Assembly: GCA_030540655.1 (NCBI GenBank)
Contig: JAUNVT010000005.1
Span: 1 to 61,677, forward strand
Direction of reading: 5' to 3'
DNA length: 61,677 nucleotides
DNA from: Rhodobacterales bacterium
Lineage (GTDB): Bacteria; Pseudomonadota; Alphaproteobacteria; Rhodobacterales; Rhodobacteraceae
The notes beneath the pieces are model-generated. The model was not told where the DNA came from and did no database searches. It saw only the letters and a program-made list of their open reading frames with translations. The position numbers and the translations under genes were made by a program. Below are positions 1-9,724 of the stretch, one piece after another. Numbering within the stretch: the stretch's first letter is position 1; each line of letters opens with the position of its first letter.

Positions 1-57
1 GCCGACGCAGAGATCGCACGGGATCAAGGAGTTCAAGTCGACAAACTGGCAGCCTAA
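1..57 (+). CDS. C-terminal end of a CDS cut by the window edge
   Basis: Frame 1 is open from base 1 and ends at a TAA at 55-57, giving 18 residues ending VDKLAA. The coding-like composition and the convergent minus-strand gene ending at 87 suggest the tail of a real gene. The family cannot be recognised from so few residues. Confidence 0.4.
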   Translation, partial: ADAEIARDQGVQVDKLAA

Positions 58-86
58 CAAGGATATTCAGGACGGACTGATTCTTT

Positions 87-458
87 CTAATAGCCGCCGC
101 TTTTCCAACCAAAGAAAACCTTGGTCAGTTCTTCTGACACGTCCCATGTGACCCGGCTGCCGTTCCGCAAAAACAGGCTGTCACCTGTCTTGAGATCGTG
201 CACTTCCGAGGTGGCGGTATCCGTCAGGCGGCAGCGTCCGGCAAGGACCGTCATCAACTCATCCCCCTGCTCGGTGCAGATGAAAGCGCCGGGGGTGCAG
301 CGCCATATGCCAAGGCGGGTAGCGTGCCCTGGCCTGCCTGCATCGATGCGACCATAGGTTCGGGGCGTACCGCGCAGGATGACGTAATCGCTTGCCGGAT
401 TGTCCAGCGGCCATTCCTCCAGCAGGCCGATATCGTCGCCGGGGGCATAGCCGATCAA
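87..458 (-). CDS. Cupin-domain protein (DUF861/EutQ-like)
   Basis: This 123-residue protein is a single small beta-barrel cupin. The middle carries the family pattern: an IWRCTPG strand, GDELMTVLAGR (the conserved acidic-residue and V-L-x-G-R segment), then LKTGDSLFLRNGSRVTWDV, the second cupin motif. It resembles the DUF861 group that includes EutQ and ureidoglycine aminohydrolase cupin domains, usually metal-binding or small-molecule-binding. Its start overlaps the stop of the upstream DUF1989 gene by 4 bp, so the two are translationally coupled and probably act on the same nitrogen compound. The substrate is unknown. Direct metal ligands are not obvious, so it may bind rather than catalyse. 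Confidence 0.8.
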   Translation of the reverse strand: MIGYAPGDDIGLLEEWPLDNPASDYVILRGTPRTYGRIDAGRPGHATRLGIWRCTPGAFICTEQGDELMTVLAGRCRLTDTATSEVHDLKTGDSLFLRNGSRVTWDVSEELTKVFFGWKSGGY

Positions 459-1321
459 CCCGCGCGCCCCGCAATGGGGCCGCGACCGTGGCTGCGGTCA
501 TAGCCGTTGACGGACGGGCTGCTCCACTTTTGCAGCGCGCCGGGCGCAGGAGCGAAGACTTCGACCAGCAGCGGGTAACACAGGGCAGCGTCGCTGGAAT
601 GCTGGGCCGAACAATCGCCGCCCGGGCAGGCAGAGAGCGCACCGATCAGTTCCATCTCGGCAAACAACTCCAGATAATCGCCGGGGCGGACGGGGCTCGC
701 CTTCATGAAATACTGGCCGGTGTCACGGGTGAAGCCCGTGCACATGAAGACATTCAGCACGTCATGCACATGGGCTTCGGCTTCATGCAGGGGCAGACCC
801 GTTTCATCCGCCAGCGCACGCGTCAGGTTCGAGTGACAACAGTGATGATACTGCCCGCCCGACAGCAGGTTCCCCGTATAGGGATCGCAGCGCGTTCCGA
901 TCACGTCATGGACGGCGGCCCCGAACCCGTCGATGCCATACCAGCCAAGCGTATCTTCTGTGATCGTCGCCATAGGCCGCAAGGCGGGCAGGCTGGACCA
1001 GAGCCGTTCACCTGGCCTCATATGCGTGCCATGCAGCGCGCGCGTCTTGCCGGAATAAAACCGCTCGCTCAGATCGGCGGCGTTCCAAAGGTTCAGATCG
1101 CCCACCTGCGGCCCGTCTACCGATGTGATGCGAAAGAACTCCCCCGCGCCAACGCGGAAACCAGCGGCATCGCGCGGCACCACCAGGACCTCGGAGGTTT
1201 TCACCGCCCCCTGCCGCGCCGCCCCATAGAGAGCCATATCGGGCTGCGGCAGCGTATCTGTGGGATAGCATATCACGGGCGGAACCGCGCGGCGGGCAGC
1301 GGCATCCTCGGGTTCGGTCAT
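455..1321 (-). CDS. DUF1989 (urea carboxylase-associated family) protein
   Basis: A 288-residue DUF1989 protein, the family annotated as urea carboxylase-associated and often found with urea or aminomethyl-nitrogen genes. Visible family features are GDLNLWNAADLSERFYSGKTRALHG in the N-terminal half and a Cys/His-rich centre (YHHCCHSN, then HVHDVLNVFMCTG), a likely metal site. The ATG at 1321 is chosen over an in-frame TTG at 1342 because AGGAGG lies five bases before it. The gene overlaps the downstream cupin by 4 bp. No urea carboxylase or allophanate hydrolase lies in the window, so the pathway link is inference only. Confidence 0.82.
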   Translation of the reverse strand: MTEPEDAAARRAVPPVICYPTDTLPQPDMALYGAARQGAVKTSEVLVVPRDAAGFRVGAGEFFRITSVDGPQVGDLNLWNAADLSERFYSGKTRALHGTHMRPGERLWSSLPALRPMATITEDTLGWYGIDGFGAAVHDVIGTRCDPYTGNLLSGGQYHHCCHSNLTRALADETGLPLHEAEAHVHDVLNVFMCTGFTRDTGQYFMKASPVRPGDYLELFAEMELIGALSACPGGDCSAQHSSDAALCYPLLVEVFAPAPGALQKWSSPSVNGYDRSHGRGPIAGRAG

Positions 1322-1357
1322 CAGGGCCTCCTGCGCGGTCAATCTGTGGTGCGGCCA

Positions 1358-1579
1358 CTAAAGCGTTTTTGCACCCGCCATGCAACGTCGGGGCGGTTTG
1401 CCGCTCGCGGTATGGGTCCGGGCGCCGCAGGCCATGCAGATAAACGCGCGTCCTTCGGCATTATCCTTCGTGCGATCCTCGCGCCAGCGGCAGTTGCGCG
1501 TCTTGCGATCCGCGAAAATCAGCACCAATACGAAGGCCACGACAAGCCCCGCCACGATCAACATTCCGTGTCCCTTCAT
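1358..1579 (-). CDS. Small single-pass membrane protein
   Basis: A 73-residue protein with one hydrophobic helix near the N-terminus (LIVAGLVVAFVLVLIFA) followed by a basic, cysteine-bearing tail with C-x2-C (ICMACGA). A second ATG at 1564 has AAGGGA at good spacing and may be the real start, giving 68 residues. The tail resembles a small zinc-ribbon half site. It lies 36 bp upstream of the DUF1989 gene on the same strand. No function is known to me; it looks like a conserved Rhodobacterales hypothetical. Confidence 0.6.
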   Translation of the reverse strand: MKGHGMLIVAGLVVAFVLVLIFADRKTRNCRWREDRTKDNAEGRAFICMACGARTHTASGKPPRRCMAGAKTL

Positions 1580-1707
1580 TTTTTGCCCGACGCCCCCGCC
1601 GGGTGGCTCTACAACGCACTGCCACAAGGATTCGTTGCGGGCCCGGCACATCAAGCAGAGGCGGGCCATACCGGCGATTTGATGCCAGCACTTGCAAAAC
1701 AGCCTCT

Positions 1708-2847
<1,140 letters not shown>

Positions 2848-2849
2848 GA

Positions 2850-2870
2850 ACGCCGCACCGGTGCCGGCGT
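2850..2870 (+). repeat. Hairpin between mreB and mreC
   Basis: ACGCCGCACC (2850-2859) pairs with GGTGC plus GGCGT (2860-2870) with one bulged base, giving a strong 10-bp stem with almost no loop just after the mreB stop. No U-run follows, so it may stabilise the mreB end or lower mreC expression rather than terminate. Confidence 0.5.
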
Positions 2871-2898
2871 CCTCAACCCTCGGCGAGGCAAGTCTCAC

Positions 2899-3801
2899 TT
2901 GGCGAAGGACCGCAACCAGAACGAAGACTATGGCGGCCCGCTCAGGCGGCTGATGCTGGGTGTTCTGGTTCTGGGGCTGTTGGGGCTGTTCCTGCTGTGG
3001 CGCATCGACAGCCCGCGGGTCGAGCAGTTGCGCGCGGCCGTCATCGACAAGGTTGTGCCAAACCTCGACTGGGCGATGGCGCCGGTCACCGGCACCGTTA
3101 ACCTGCTGCGTGACTTTCAGAGTTACCAGCGCATCTTTGAGCAAAATCAGGAACTGCGCCGCGAATTGCAGCAGATGCAATCCTGGAAAGAGGCCGCGCT
3201 GCAACTGGAGCAGGAAAACGCCCGGTTGCTGGACCTGAACAATGTCCGGCTGGACCCGCGCCTGACCTATGTGACCGGCGTCGTCAGCGCTGATTCCGGG
3301 TCGCCCTTTCGCCAGTCGGTGCTGCTGAATGTGGGCGCGCGGGACGGGATTGTCGATGGCTGGGCGGCGATGGACGGGCTGGGCGTCGTGGGCCGGATTT
3401 CGGGCGTCGGGGCCAGTTCCTCGCGCGTGATCCTGCTGACCGATACGTCCAGCCGCATTCCGGTAACCGTGCAACCCTCGGGCCAGCGCGCGCTGATCCT
3501 GGGCGACAACACTATCGCGCCTCCCATTGATTTTCTGGAGGATGCGGCCAGGGTGCGCCCCGGTGACCGCGTCATCACCTCGGGCGATGGCGGAGTGTTT
3601 CCCTCGGGCCTGCTTGTGGGGCGCGTTGCCGCCGATCCGGGCGGGCGCCTGCGCCTGCGCATGGCAGCCGATTACGAACGGCTGGAATTTTTGCGCGTGC
3701 TGCGCAATCACGCCAGCCCCGGCATCGACACGCCGGGCAATCTGATCGTGCCGCCCGGCATGCTGCCTGCGCCGCCGGAGGAGGAGGCAGCGGATGGCTG
3801 A
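2899..3801 (+). CDS. mreC: Rod shape-determining protein MreC
   Basis: MreC is the bitopic periplasmic scaffold linking MreB/MreD to PBP2. The 300-residue protein has a cytoplasmic basic start, one transmembrane helix at about 18-36, a coiled coil rich in E/Q/L at about 75-112, and the beta-rich MreC domain (about 118-280) with the VVGRISGVG segment. The C-terminus is a short Pro/Glu tail. It starts with TTG at 2899, which fits the 'MAKDRNQ' beginning. Its end overlaps mreD by 8 bp. It is the second gene of the elongation operon. Confidence 0.95.
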   Translation: MAKDRNQNEDYGGPLRRLMLGVLVLGLLGLFLLWRIDSPRVEQLRAAVIDKVVPNLDWAMAPVTGTVNLLRDFQSYQRIFEQNQELRRELQQMQSWKEAALQLEQENARLLDLNNVRLDPRLTYVTGVVSADSGSPFRQSVLLNVGARDGIVDGWAAMDGLGVVGRISGVGASSSRVILLTDTSSRIPVTVQPSGQRALILGDNTIAPPIDFLEDAARVRPGDRVITSGDGGVFPSGLLVGRVAADPGGRLRLRMAADYERLEFLRVLRNHASPGIDTPGNLIVPPGMLPAPPEEEAADG

Positions 3802-4339
3802 ACGTTCATACCTGCACCTGTGGCTGATGCGCGCGCTTTTTGCGGGTCTGTGCTTTTCCGTGATCTTCTGGCGCATTCTTCCCTTGAGCACGCTGCCGGG
3901 CAGTTGGGTGGGTCCGGATCTTATTGCAGCGCTTTGCTTTGCCTGGGTCCTGCGCCGACCGGAATACGCGCCTGCGCTACTTATTGCGGTGGTGGTTCTG
4001 CTGGCCGATCTGATGTTCCAGCGCCCGCCCGGCCTTCTGGCGGCGCTGATCGTGCTGGGCTGCGAGGCGCTCAAGGCGCGGGCCCCCGGCCTCCGCGACC
4101 GCGCATTTGGCGCTGAATGGCTGGTCGTTGGCATCATCGCGGGAGGGATCTTTCTGAGCTACCGCTTGATCCTGGCTATTCTGGTGGTGCCGCAGGCGCC
4201 CTTGAGCCTCAGCCTGATGCAACTGGCAATGACGGTTTCAAGTTATCCGGTGGTGGTCTTGGTGTCAGCCCTGTTAACCGGCGTACGCAAATCAAGGCCG
4301 GGTGCATCCACCGCCGGCGCCAAGAGATTCGGCTCATGA
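3794..4339 (+). CDS. mreD: Rod shape-determining protein MreD
   Basis: A 181-residue polytopic inner-membrane protein with about five hydrophobic helices, in the mreD position between mreC and the PBP2 gene. MreD homologs diverge widely, so the assignment rests on size, topology and context; helices such as LLIAVVVLLADLMFQ and LLAALIVLGCEAL fit. The stop overlaps the mrdA start as ATGA at 4336-4339 and the start overlaps mreC, so all are one message. Confidence 0.9.
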   Translation: MAERSYLHLWLMRALFAGLCFSVIFWRILPLSTLPGSWVGPDLIAALCFAWVLRRPEYAPALLIAVVVLLADLMFQRPPGLLAALIVLGCEALKARAPGLRDRAFGAEWLVVGIIAGGIFLSYRLILAILVVPQAPLSLSLMQLAMTVSSYPVVVLVSALLTGVRKSRPGASTAGAKRFGS

Positions 4340-6276
4340 AACGGGCATCCCAAGACAGTGTGCGCAGCCAGAAACGCATTACGCGGCGCGGCCTGATGCT
4401 GGGCGCAGGCCAGGCGGGGTTCATGGGGCTGCTGGCATGGCGGATGCGCCATCTTCAGGTGGATCAGGCGGACCAGTTTCGCCTTCTGGCCGACGAGAAC
4501 AGGATCAAGATCCGTCTGATCCCGCCTGCGCGCGGACAGATATTTGATCGCAACGGCCTGGTCGTTGCCGAAAACGTGCCGAGCTACCGCATCATCCTTG
4601 AGCGGGAGGAGGCGGGTGATGTCGAGGATACCCTCGCGCGGCTGGGCCAGCTGATTGAACTGGACCCCGAAGAGCTGGAGCGCGCGCGCGAGGAAATGCG
4701 CCGCTCGCGCATTCATCCCGTCACCATCGCGGACCGGGTCAGCTGGGCGGAGCTGAGCCGCGTTGCCGTCAACGCCCCTGCCCTGCCCGGCGTACGCCCC
4801 GAAGTCGGCCTGTCCCGGCGCTATCCGATGGAGCAGGAATACGCGCATGTTCTGGGCTATGTCGGCGCGGTCAGCGAAAAGGATCTGGAAAAGATCGACG
4901 CGCCCGACCAGCTCCTGCTGATCCCGCGGTTCCAGATCGGCAAGATCGGCCTTGAAGCGCGGCGCGAGGATATTCTTCGCGGAAAGGCCGGCACCAAGCG
5001 GGTCGAGCAGAACGCAGCAGGCCGCGTCATGCGCGAACTGGACCGCCGCGAAGGACAGCCGGGCAAGGACATCCAGATCACCACCGACAGCCATCTGCAA
5101 TCCTACATCCACGCGCGCCTCAAGGGCGAAAGCGCCGCGACCGTCGTGCTCGATTGCGACAGCGGTGACATACTGGCCACCGTCTCGACCCCCGGCTTTG
5201 ACAGCAATCTCTTCGTCCGCGGCATCTCCGTGGCCGACTACAAGGCGCTGCTGGAGAATAAATACCGCCCCCTGCCCAACAAGGCGGTGCAGGGTGTCTA
5301 CCCCCCCGGCTCCACCTTCAAGATGGTGACCGCGCTGGCCGCCCTTGAAGGCGGACAGGCCCGCGCCGAAGACACGGTTCATTGCCCCGGCCATCTGGAG
5401 GTTTCAGGGCGCAAGTTCCACTGCTGGAAGCGCGGTGGACATGGCAACATGAATCTCGGCAGCGCCTTGCGTGAAAGCTGCGACGTCTATTTCTATGAGA
5501 TGGCAATGCGCACGGGTATCGAGCGGATCAGCGACATGGCGCATAAGCTGGGAATGGGCGTGGAGCATGACCTGCCCATGACCAGCGTCGCCGCGGGGCT
5601 CATTCCCACCAAGGAATGGAAACGGAAGGCGCGCGGCGCCGAATGGGTAATCGGGGACAGCGTGAACGCATCCATTGGCCAAGGGTTCGTTCTGACCTCG
5701 CCGCTGCAACTTGCGGTGATGACCGCGCGCCTTGCCACCGGGCGCGCGGTGGCGCCGCGCCTGATAAAATCCATAGATGCGATCGAGGAACCCACCGGCC
5801 ACGGCGAGGATCTGGGGCTGAACCAGAACAACCTGCGCAATATCCGCCGCGCCATGTATGACGTCTCGAACAACAAACGCGGCACGGCCTATCGCAGCCG
5901 CGTCGTCGCCGAGGGGATGGAAATGGCCGCCAAGACCGGGACAAGCCAGGTGCGCAACATCACCGCCGCCGAACGGGCGCAAGGGGTGCGGAGCAATGAC
6001 GATCTGCCCTGGGACCGCCGCGATCACGCTTTGATTGTCACCTATGCGCCCGCCGTCGCGCCAAAGGTGGCCGTTGCGGTCGTGGTCGAACATGGCGGGG
6101 GCGGCTCGTCCGTGGCCGGGCCCATCGCGCGCGATGTGACGCTGCAGGCGCTCTACAAGGGCGATCCGCCCCTGACCGCCTATCCGGCCGCCGATCGCGA
6201 GCATATCCGCCTCCAGCAGGAACGCCTGCGCGAGGCCCGCCCCGATCATGGCCAACCCGCAAGCGACCGCGCATGA
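4336..6276 (+). CDS. mrdA: Penicillin-binding protein 2 (elongasome transpeptidase)
   Basis: PBP2 cross-links lateral-wall peptidoglycan together with RodA. The 646-residue protein has a short cytoplasmic N-terminus, one membrane helix (about 20-36), a dimerisation/pedestal domain starting near PPARGQIFDRNG, and a transpeptidase domain with all three active-site motifs: S326-T-F-K329, S381-C-D383 (the SxN equivalent) and K533-T-G535. The start at 4336 is set by the ATGA overlap with mreD; longer in-frame upstream sequence is mreD coding. The rodA start overlaps its stop. Confidence 0.96.
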   Translation: MKRASQDSVRSQKRITRRGLMLGAGQAGFMGLLAWRMRHLQVDQADQFRLLADENRIKIRLIPPARGQIFDRNGLVVAENVPSYRIILEREEAGDVEDTLARLGQLIELDPEELERAREEMRRSRIHPVTIADRVSWAELSRVAVNAPALPGVRPEVGLSRRYPMEQEYAHVLGYVGAVSEKDLEKIDAPDQLLLIPRFQIGKIGLEARREDILRGKAGTKRVEQNAAGRVMRELDRREGQPGKDIQITTDSHLQSYIHARLKGESAATVVLDCDSGDILATVSTPGFDSNLFVRGISVADYKALLENKYRPLPNKAVQGVYPPGSTFKMVTALAALEGGQARAEDTVHCPGHLEVSGRKFHCWKRGGHGNMNLGSALRESCDVYFYEMAMRTGIERISDMAHKLGMGVEHDLPMTSVAAGLIPTKEWKRKARGAEWVIGDSVNASIGQGFVLTSPLQLAVMTARLATGRAVAPRLIKSIDAIEEPTGHGEDLGLNQNNLRNIRRAMYDVSNNKRGTAYRSRVVAEGMEMAAKTGTSQVRNITAAERAQGVRSNDDLPWDRRDHALIVTYAPAVAPKVAVAVVVEHGGGGSSVAGPIARDVTLQALYKGDPPLTAYPAADREHIRLQQERLREARPDHGQPASDRA

Positions 6277-7412
6277 GCTATCTCGATTACTCCGTCAAAT
6301 CCGTCCCGGCAGGCCTGCGCAAGATCCTTTATGTGAACTGGCCCCTGATCGTGCTCTTGTCCACCGTCGCCTGCATCGGCTTCCTGATGCTCTATTCCGT
6401 GGCAGGCGGATCGGCCGAGCCGTGGATGGATGCGCAGATGAAACGCTATGGCGCAGGTCTGGCGCTCATGCTGATCGTGGCCATGATACCGATCTGGTTC
6501 TGGCGCAACATTGCCGCAGTGGCCTATCTGATATCGCTGGCGCTGCTCGTGGCAGTCGAGCTTTTCGGCACGATCGGCATGGGCGCGCAGCGCTGGATCG
6601 ATCTGGGTTTCATACGGCTGCAACCGTCCGAAATCATGAAGATCACCCTGGTGATGGCGCTGGCGGCGTATTACGACTGGCTGCCTTTGCATAAAACTTC
6701 TCGACCCTTGTGGGTGATGTTTCCCGTCCTGATTGTACTGGTGCCTGTCTATCTGGTTCTGGTGCAGCCCGATCTGGGCACCTCCATCCTGCTGATCACG
6801 GTAGGCGGTGCGATGATGTTTCTGGCTGGCGTCCACTGGGCTTATTTCGCCGCCGTGATCGCGGCCGGAATCGGGTTGGTGACAACAGTATTTCAAAGCC
6901 GCGGCACCGAATGGCAATTGCTGGCCGATTACCAGTTCCGCCGGATCGACACGTTTCTGGATCCCAGCCAGGATCCCTTGGGTGCGGGCTATCATATAAC
7001 CCAGTCCAAGATCGCGCTGGGATCGGGCGGCTGGACCGGGCGGGGCTTCATGCAGGGCACGCAATCGCGGCTGAATTTCCTCCCCGAGAAACATACCGAT
7101 TTCATATTTACCACTCTGGCTGAGGAGTTCGGTTTTATCGGCGGGGTGTCGCTTCTGGGCCTTTATGCGCTGGTCATCATGTTCTGCATCAGCATGGCAA
7201 TGACCAACCGCGACAGGTTTTCCTCCCTTCTGACGCTGGGCATGGCGGCGACGTTTTTCCTGTTTTTTGCGGTGAACATGTCGATGGTGATGGGGCTTGC
7301 GCCTGTTGTGGGCGTTCCGCTGCCGCTGGTCAGTTATGGCGGGTCGGCCATGTTGATCCTGATGTTGGGATTTGGCATGGTCCAGAGCGCGCATGTCCAC
7401 AAGCCGAGGTAA
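6273..7412 (+). CDS. rodA: Rod shape-determining protein RodA (SEDS glycosyltransferase)
   Basis: RodA polymerises lipid II into glycan strands in complex with PBP2. The 379-residue protein is polytopic, with SEDS signatures: IRLQPSEIMKI in the middle, the LVQPDLGTS loop carrying the catalytic Asp region, FLPEKHTDFIF and, near the end, GVPLPLVSYGGSAMLILM. The start overlaps mrdA by ATGA. Only 3 bp separate it from the next gene, so the reductase gene probably shares its message. Confidence 0.96.
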   Translation: MSYLDYSVKSVPAGLRKILYVNWPLIVLLSTVACIGFLMLYSVAGGSAEPWMDAQMKRYGAGLALMLIVAMIPIWFWRNIAAVAYLISLALLVAVELFGTIGMGAQRWIDLGFIRLQPSEIMKITLVMALAAYYDWLPLHKTSRPLWVMFPVLIVLVPVYLVLVQPDLGTSILLITVGGAMMFLAGVHWAYFAAVIAAGIGLVTTVFQSRGTEWQLLADYQFRRIDTFLDPSQDPLGAGYHITQSKIALGSGGWTGRGFMQGTQSRLNFLPEKHTDFIFTTLAEEFGFIGGVSLLGLYALVIMFCISMAMTNRDRFSSLLTLGMAATFFLFFAVNMSMVMGLAPVVGVPLPLVSYGGSAMLILMLGFGMVQSAHVHKPR

Positions 7413-7415
7413 TCC

Positions 7416-8348
7416 ATGATCAACATCCTTTTCGCTGCCAGGCCTGCAAGCTGGGCGCGTTATGAAGCGCCGCTGCGCAAGGCGCTGGGCGCCGCAGGGC
7501 TGGAGGATTTCAACCTGTCCACGGATATCGCGCCGCAGGATGTGGATTACATCGTTCTCGCTCCTAACGGGCCGGTTCAGGATTTTGCGCCCTACACACG
7601 CTGCCGGGCTGTGCTGAACCTGTGGGCCGGGGTGGAAAATGTTGTCGGCAATCGCAGTTTGACCCAGCCACTGGCCCGGATGGTGGATGAGGGAATGACG
7701 CAGGGCATGGTGGAATGGGTGACAGGCCACGTGCTGCGCCATCATCTGGGGATGGACGCGCATATCCACGGACAGGACGGCATCTGGCGCAATGACGCCC
7801 CGCCTTTGGCGCAAAATCGTCCGGTTACCATTCTGGGCCTCGGCGCGCTGGGGTCGGCCTGCGGCAGGGCGCTGGCGGGGCTTGGATTTGACGTGACGGG
7901 CTGGAGCCGCTCTGCCAAGGATATTCCCGGCATCCGCTGCCTGCACGGCGACGCGGGCCTGCGTGAGGCGCTCAGGACGGCACAGATTCTTGTCTTGCTT
8001 CTGCCCAAAACGCCTGAAACCGAAAACCTGCTGGATGCGCAGGCCCTGGCGCAGATGCCGCAGGGCGCGTTTATCATCAATCCCGGCCGCGGCCCGCTGA
8101 TCGACGACGATGCCCTGCTGCACGCATTGGATACCGGCCATATCGCCCACGCCACCCTCGACGTTTTCCGGGTGGAGCCGCTGCCGCCCGATCATCCCTA
8201 TTGGGCGCATCCTTCGGTTACGGTCACACCGCATGTCGCATCAGAGACGCGCAAGGACACCGCCAGCGAGGTGATCGCCGAAAACATCCGCCGCAGCGAA
8301 GCGGGCGAGCCGCTGCTGCATCTGGTGGACCGTAATCTGGGATACTGA
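7416..8348 (+). CDS. ghrA: Glyoxylate/hydroxypyruvate reductase A-like dehydrogenase
   Basis: A 310-residue D-2-hydroxyacid dehydrogenase of the GhrA subgroup, reducing glyoxylate or hydroxypyruvate with NAD(P)H. The Rossmann fingerprint GLGALG is at residues 141-146. The catalytic set is visible: Arg in NPGRGPLIDD, Glu in RVEPLP and His in TPHVAS, with GhrA-type YWAHP just before. It follows rodA by 3 bp, an unexpected metabolic gene at the end of a wall operon. It faces the SseB gene tail to tail with only 7 bp between stops. Confidence 0.88.
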   Translation: MINILFAARPASWARYEAPLRKALGAAGLEDFNLSTDIAPQDVDYIVLAPNGPVQDFAPYTRCRAVLNLWAGVENVVGNRSLTQPLARMVDEGMTQGMVEWVTGHVLRHHLGMDAHIHGQDGIWRNDAPPLAQNRPVTILGLGALGSACGRALAGLGFDVTGWSRSAKDIPGIRCLHGDAGLREALRTAQILVLLLPKTPETENLLDAQALAQMPQGAFIINPGRGPLIDDDALLHALDTGHIAHATLDVFRVEPLPPDHPYWAHPSVTVTPHVASETRKDTASEVIAENIRRSEAGEPLLHLVDRNLGY

Positions 8349-8355
8349 CCCGCGC

Positions 8356-9141
8356 CTAGCGCAGCCGGGGCGGCGTGTCCGGATCAGATCCGGGGGCGGA
8401 CGGTGGAGCGGGCGCATCGGGTTTGGGCAAATCAATACGCAGCCCAACCTTTTCCACCCGCTGCGCCAGCGCGCTGCCCGCTGCGGCAAAGCCGACATCG
8501 AACGGCCCGGTCAGGGTCGCGGAGAATGTCAGCACCTCCGACACAGCCCGCGTGAGAGTTTCCTCGCCTCCCGGCGCAGCGTTGATGAAGACAAGCAGAT
8601 GCCCCGCTTCGCCACCCGGATAGCGCGTTCCGACAAGGCAGGCATGGCTGGCCAGCCCGCCTGCCCGCGCCAGCTTGGCGTCAAGCGCCTTCAGCATGGG
8701 GTGCGGAATGTTTTCGGGTGGCACCAGTGCCTCGGGGCGCAGACTGCCCTCGGTACCGCCCCCCTCTGCCAGCGTCTGTTCCAGCCAGACAAGCGCTTCG
8801 GGCGGCAGAAGGATCGAGGATGATGCAACGCCGAGGTTCAGCCCCAGCCCTGCCCCGACGCCGGCCAGCATCCCGGCCAGCGTCCGGGCCGGCAGCGCAG
8901 CATAGGGCGCGATCGTCCCGGTGAATTCCGCCAGCCGGTCTTCGGTATCAAACGCCAGAGCGTGTGGAGCGCCGTCCACCTCATAGGTTTGCGGCGCAAT
9001 GTCATCGCCCTCCGCCTCAGCCACCAACAGCAGGAAAAGCTGCGAGTCGGCCAGCGCGTGATAGAATGCCAGCCGCGCCGCCCCATCCTCGGATGCGGCT
9101 TCCATCGCTGCATGGGTGCGATCCAGTTCGGTCTCAGCCAT
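8356..9141 (-). CDS. SseB-family protein
   Basis: A 261-residue soluble protein with the SseB N-terminal domain pattern: residues about 15-125 include FYHALADSQLFLLL and the TYEVDGAPHALAFDTEDRLAEF segment. SseB proteins in enterobacteria are named for serine-sensitivity effects, with no established enzymology. The C-terminus is a Pro/Asp-rich low-complexity tail. Its start overlaps the uracil-DNA glycosylase gene by 8 bp, so the two are co-translated. Function is unknown; the coupling to a DNA-repair enzyme is not explained by the family name. Confidence 0.8.
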   Translation of the reverse strand: MAETELDRTHAAMEAASEDGAARLAFYHALADSQLFLLLVAEAEGDDIAPQTYEVDGAPHALAFDTEDRLAEFTGTIAPYAALPARTLAGMLAGVGAGLGLNLGVASSSILLPPEALVWLEQTLAEGGGTEGSLRPEALVPPENIPHPMLKALDAKLARAGGLASHACLVGTRYPGGEAGHLLVFINAAPGGEETLTRAVSEVLTFSATLTGPFDVGFAAAGSALAQRVEKVGLRIDLPKPDAPAPPSAPGSDPDTPPRLR

Positions 9142-9724
9142 CTTGCATCACCTTTGCAACTTGGGAACGCAGCGCCGGCAGAACCTCGGCTTCGAACCAC
9201 GGATTTTTTCTTATCCACGCGGTATTGCGCCAGGACGGGTGCGGCAAGGCAAAAATCTCTGGCGCATAATCGCGCCATTGCGCGACCGTCTGCGTCATGC
9301 TGCCGCGAATCCCCAGATGATAACGGTGTGCATGCGCCCCCACCAGCACCTTCAGCCGGATTGGCGCCAATGCTGCCATCACCTCATCGTGCCATGTATC
9401 GCGGCACAGCGCGGGCGGCGGCAGATCGCTGCCCGTGGCGTTATATCCCGGAAAGCAGAACGCCATCGGCACGAACGCCACGCGCGTCCGGTCATAGAAC
9501 TCCTCGACATCCAGCCCCAGCCACTCGCGCAGCCGCGCCCCCGACGCATCGTTGAACGGCTTGCCCGAGGCGTGAACACGCGCCCCCGGCGCCTGTCCCG
9601 CGATCAGCAGACGCGCGCCGGGCGCAAACCACGCCACCGGGCGCGGCCTGTGGCCGGTTGCCGTGGCAGCAAACCGGTCTGCGCACAGGCGGCATCGGCT
9701 GATATTGGCGGCAAGATCGGGCAT
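9134..9724 (-). CDS. Uracil-DNA glycosylase superfamily protein, probable 4Fe-4S type
   Basis: A 196-residue UDG-fold protein. Motif 1 is G43-Q-A-P-G47 followed by GKPFND, and motif 3 is H162-P-S164 (HPSWRN). Cysteines at 11, 14, 90 and 107 match the C-x2-C ... C ... C spacing of iron-sulfur family-4 glycosylases, so a cluster is likely. Family-4 enzymes have Glu where this has Gln44, so specificity or activity may differ. I start at the ATG at 9724 because upstream in-frame sequence is not family-like. It is coupled to the SseB-like gene. Confidence 0.8.
   Translation of the reverse strand: MPDLAANISRCRLCADRFAATATGHRPRPVAWFAPGARLLIAGQAPGARVHASGKPFNDASGARLREWLGLDVEEFYDRTRVAFVPMAFCFPGYNATGSDLPPPALCRDTWHDEVMAALAPIRLKVLVGAHAHRYHLGIRGSMTQTVAQWRDYAPEIFALPHPSWRNTAWIRKNPWFEAEVLPALRSQVAKVMQDG

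Noticed and set aside
6246..8234. Minus-strand open frame of 662 codons
   Set aside because: Antisense to rodA and the GhrA-like gene, no recognisable domain.
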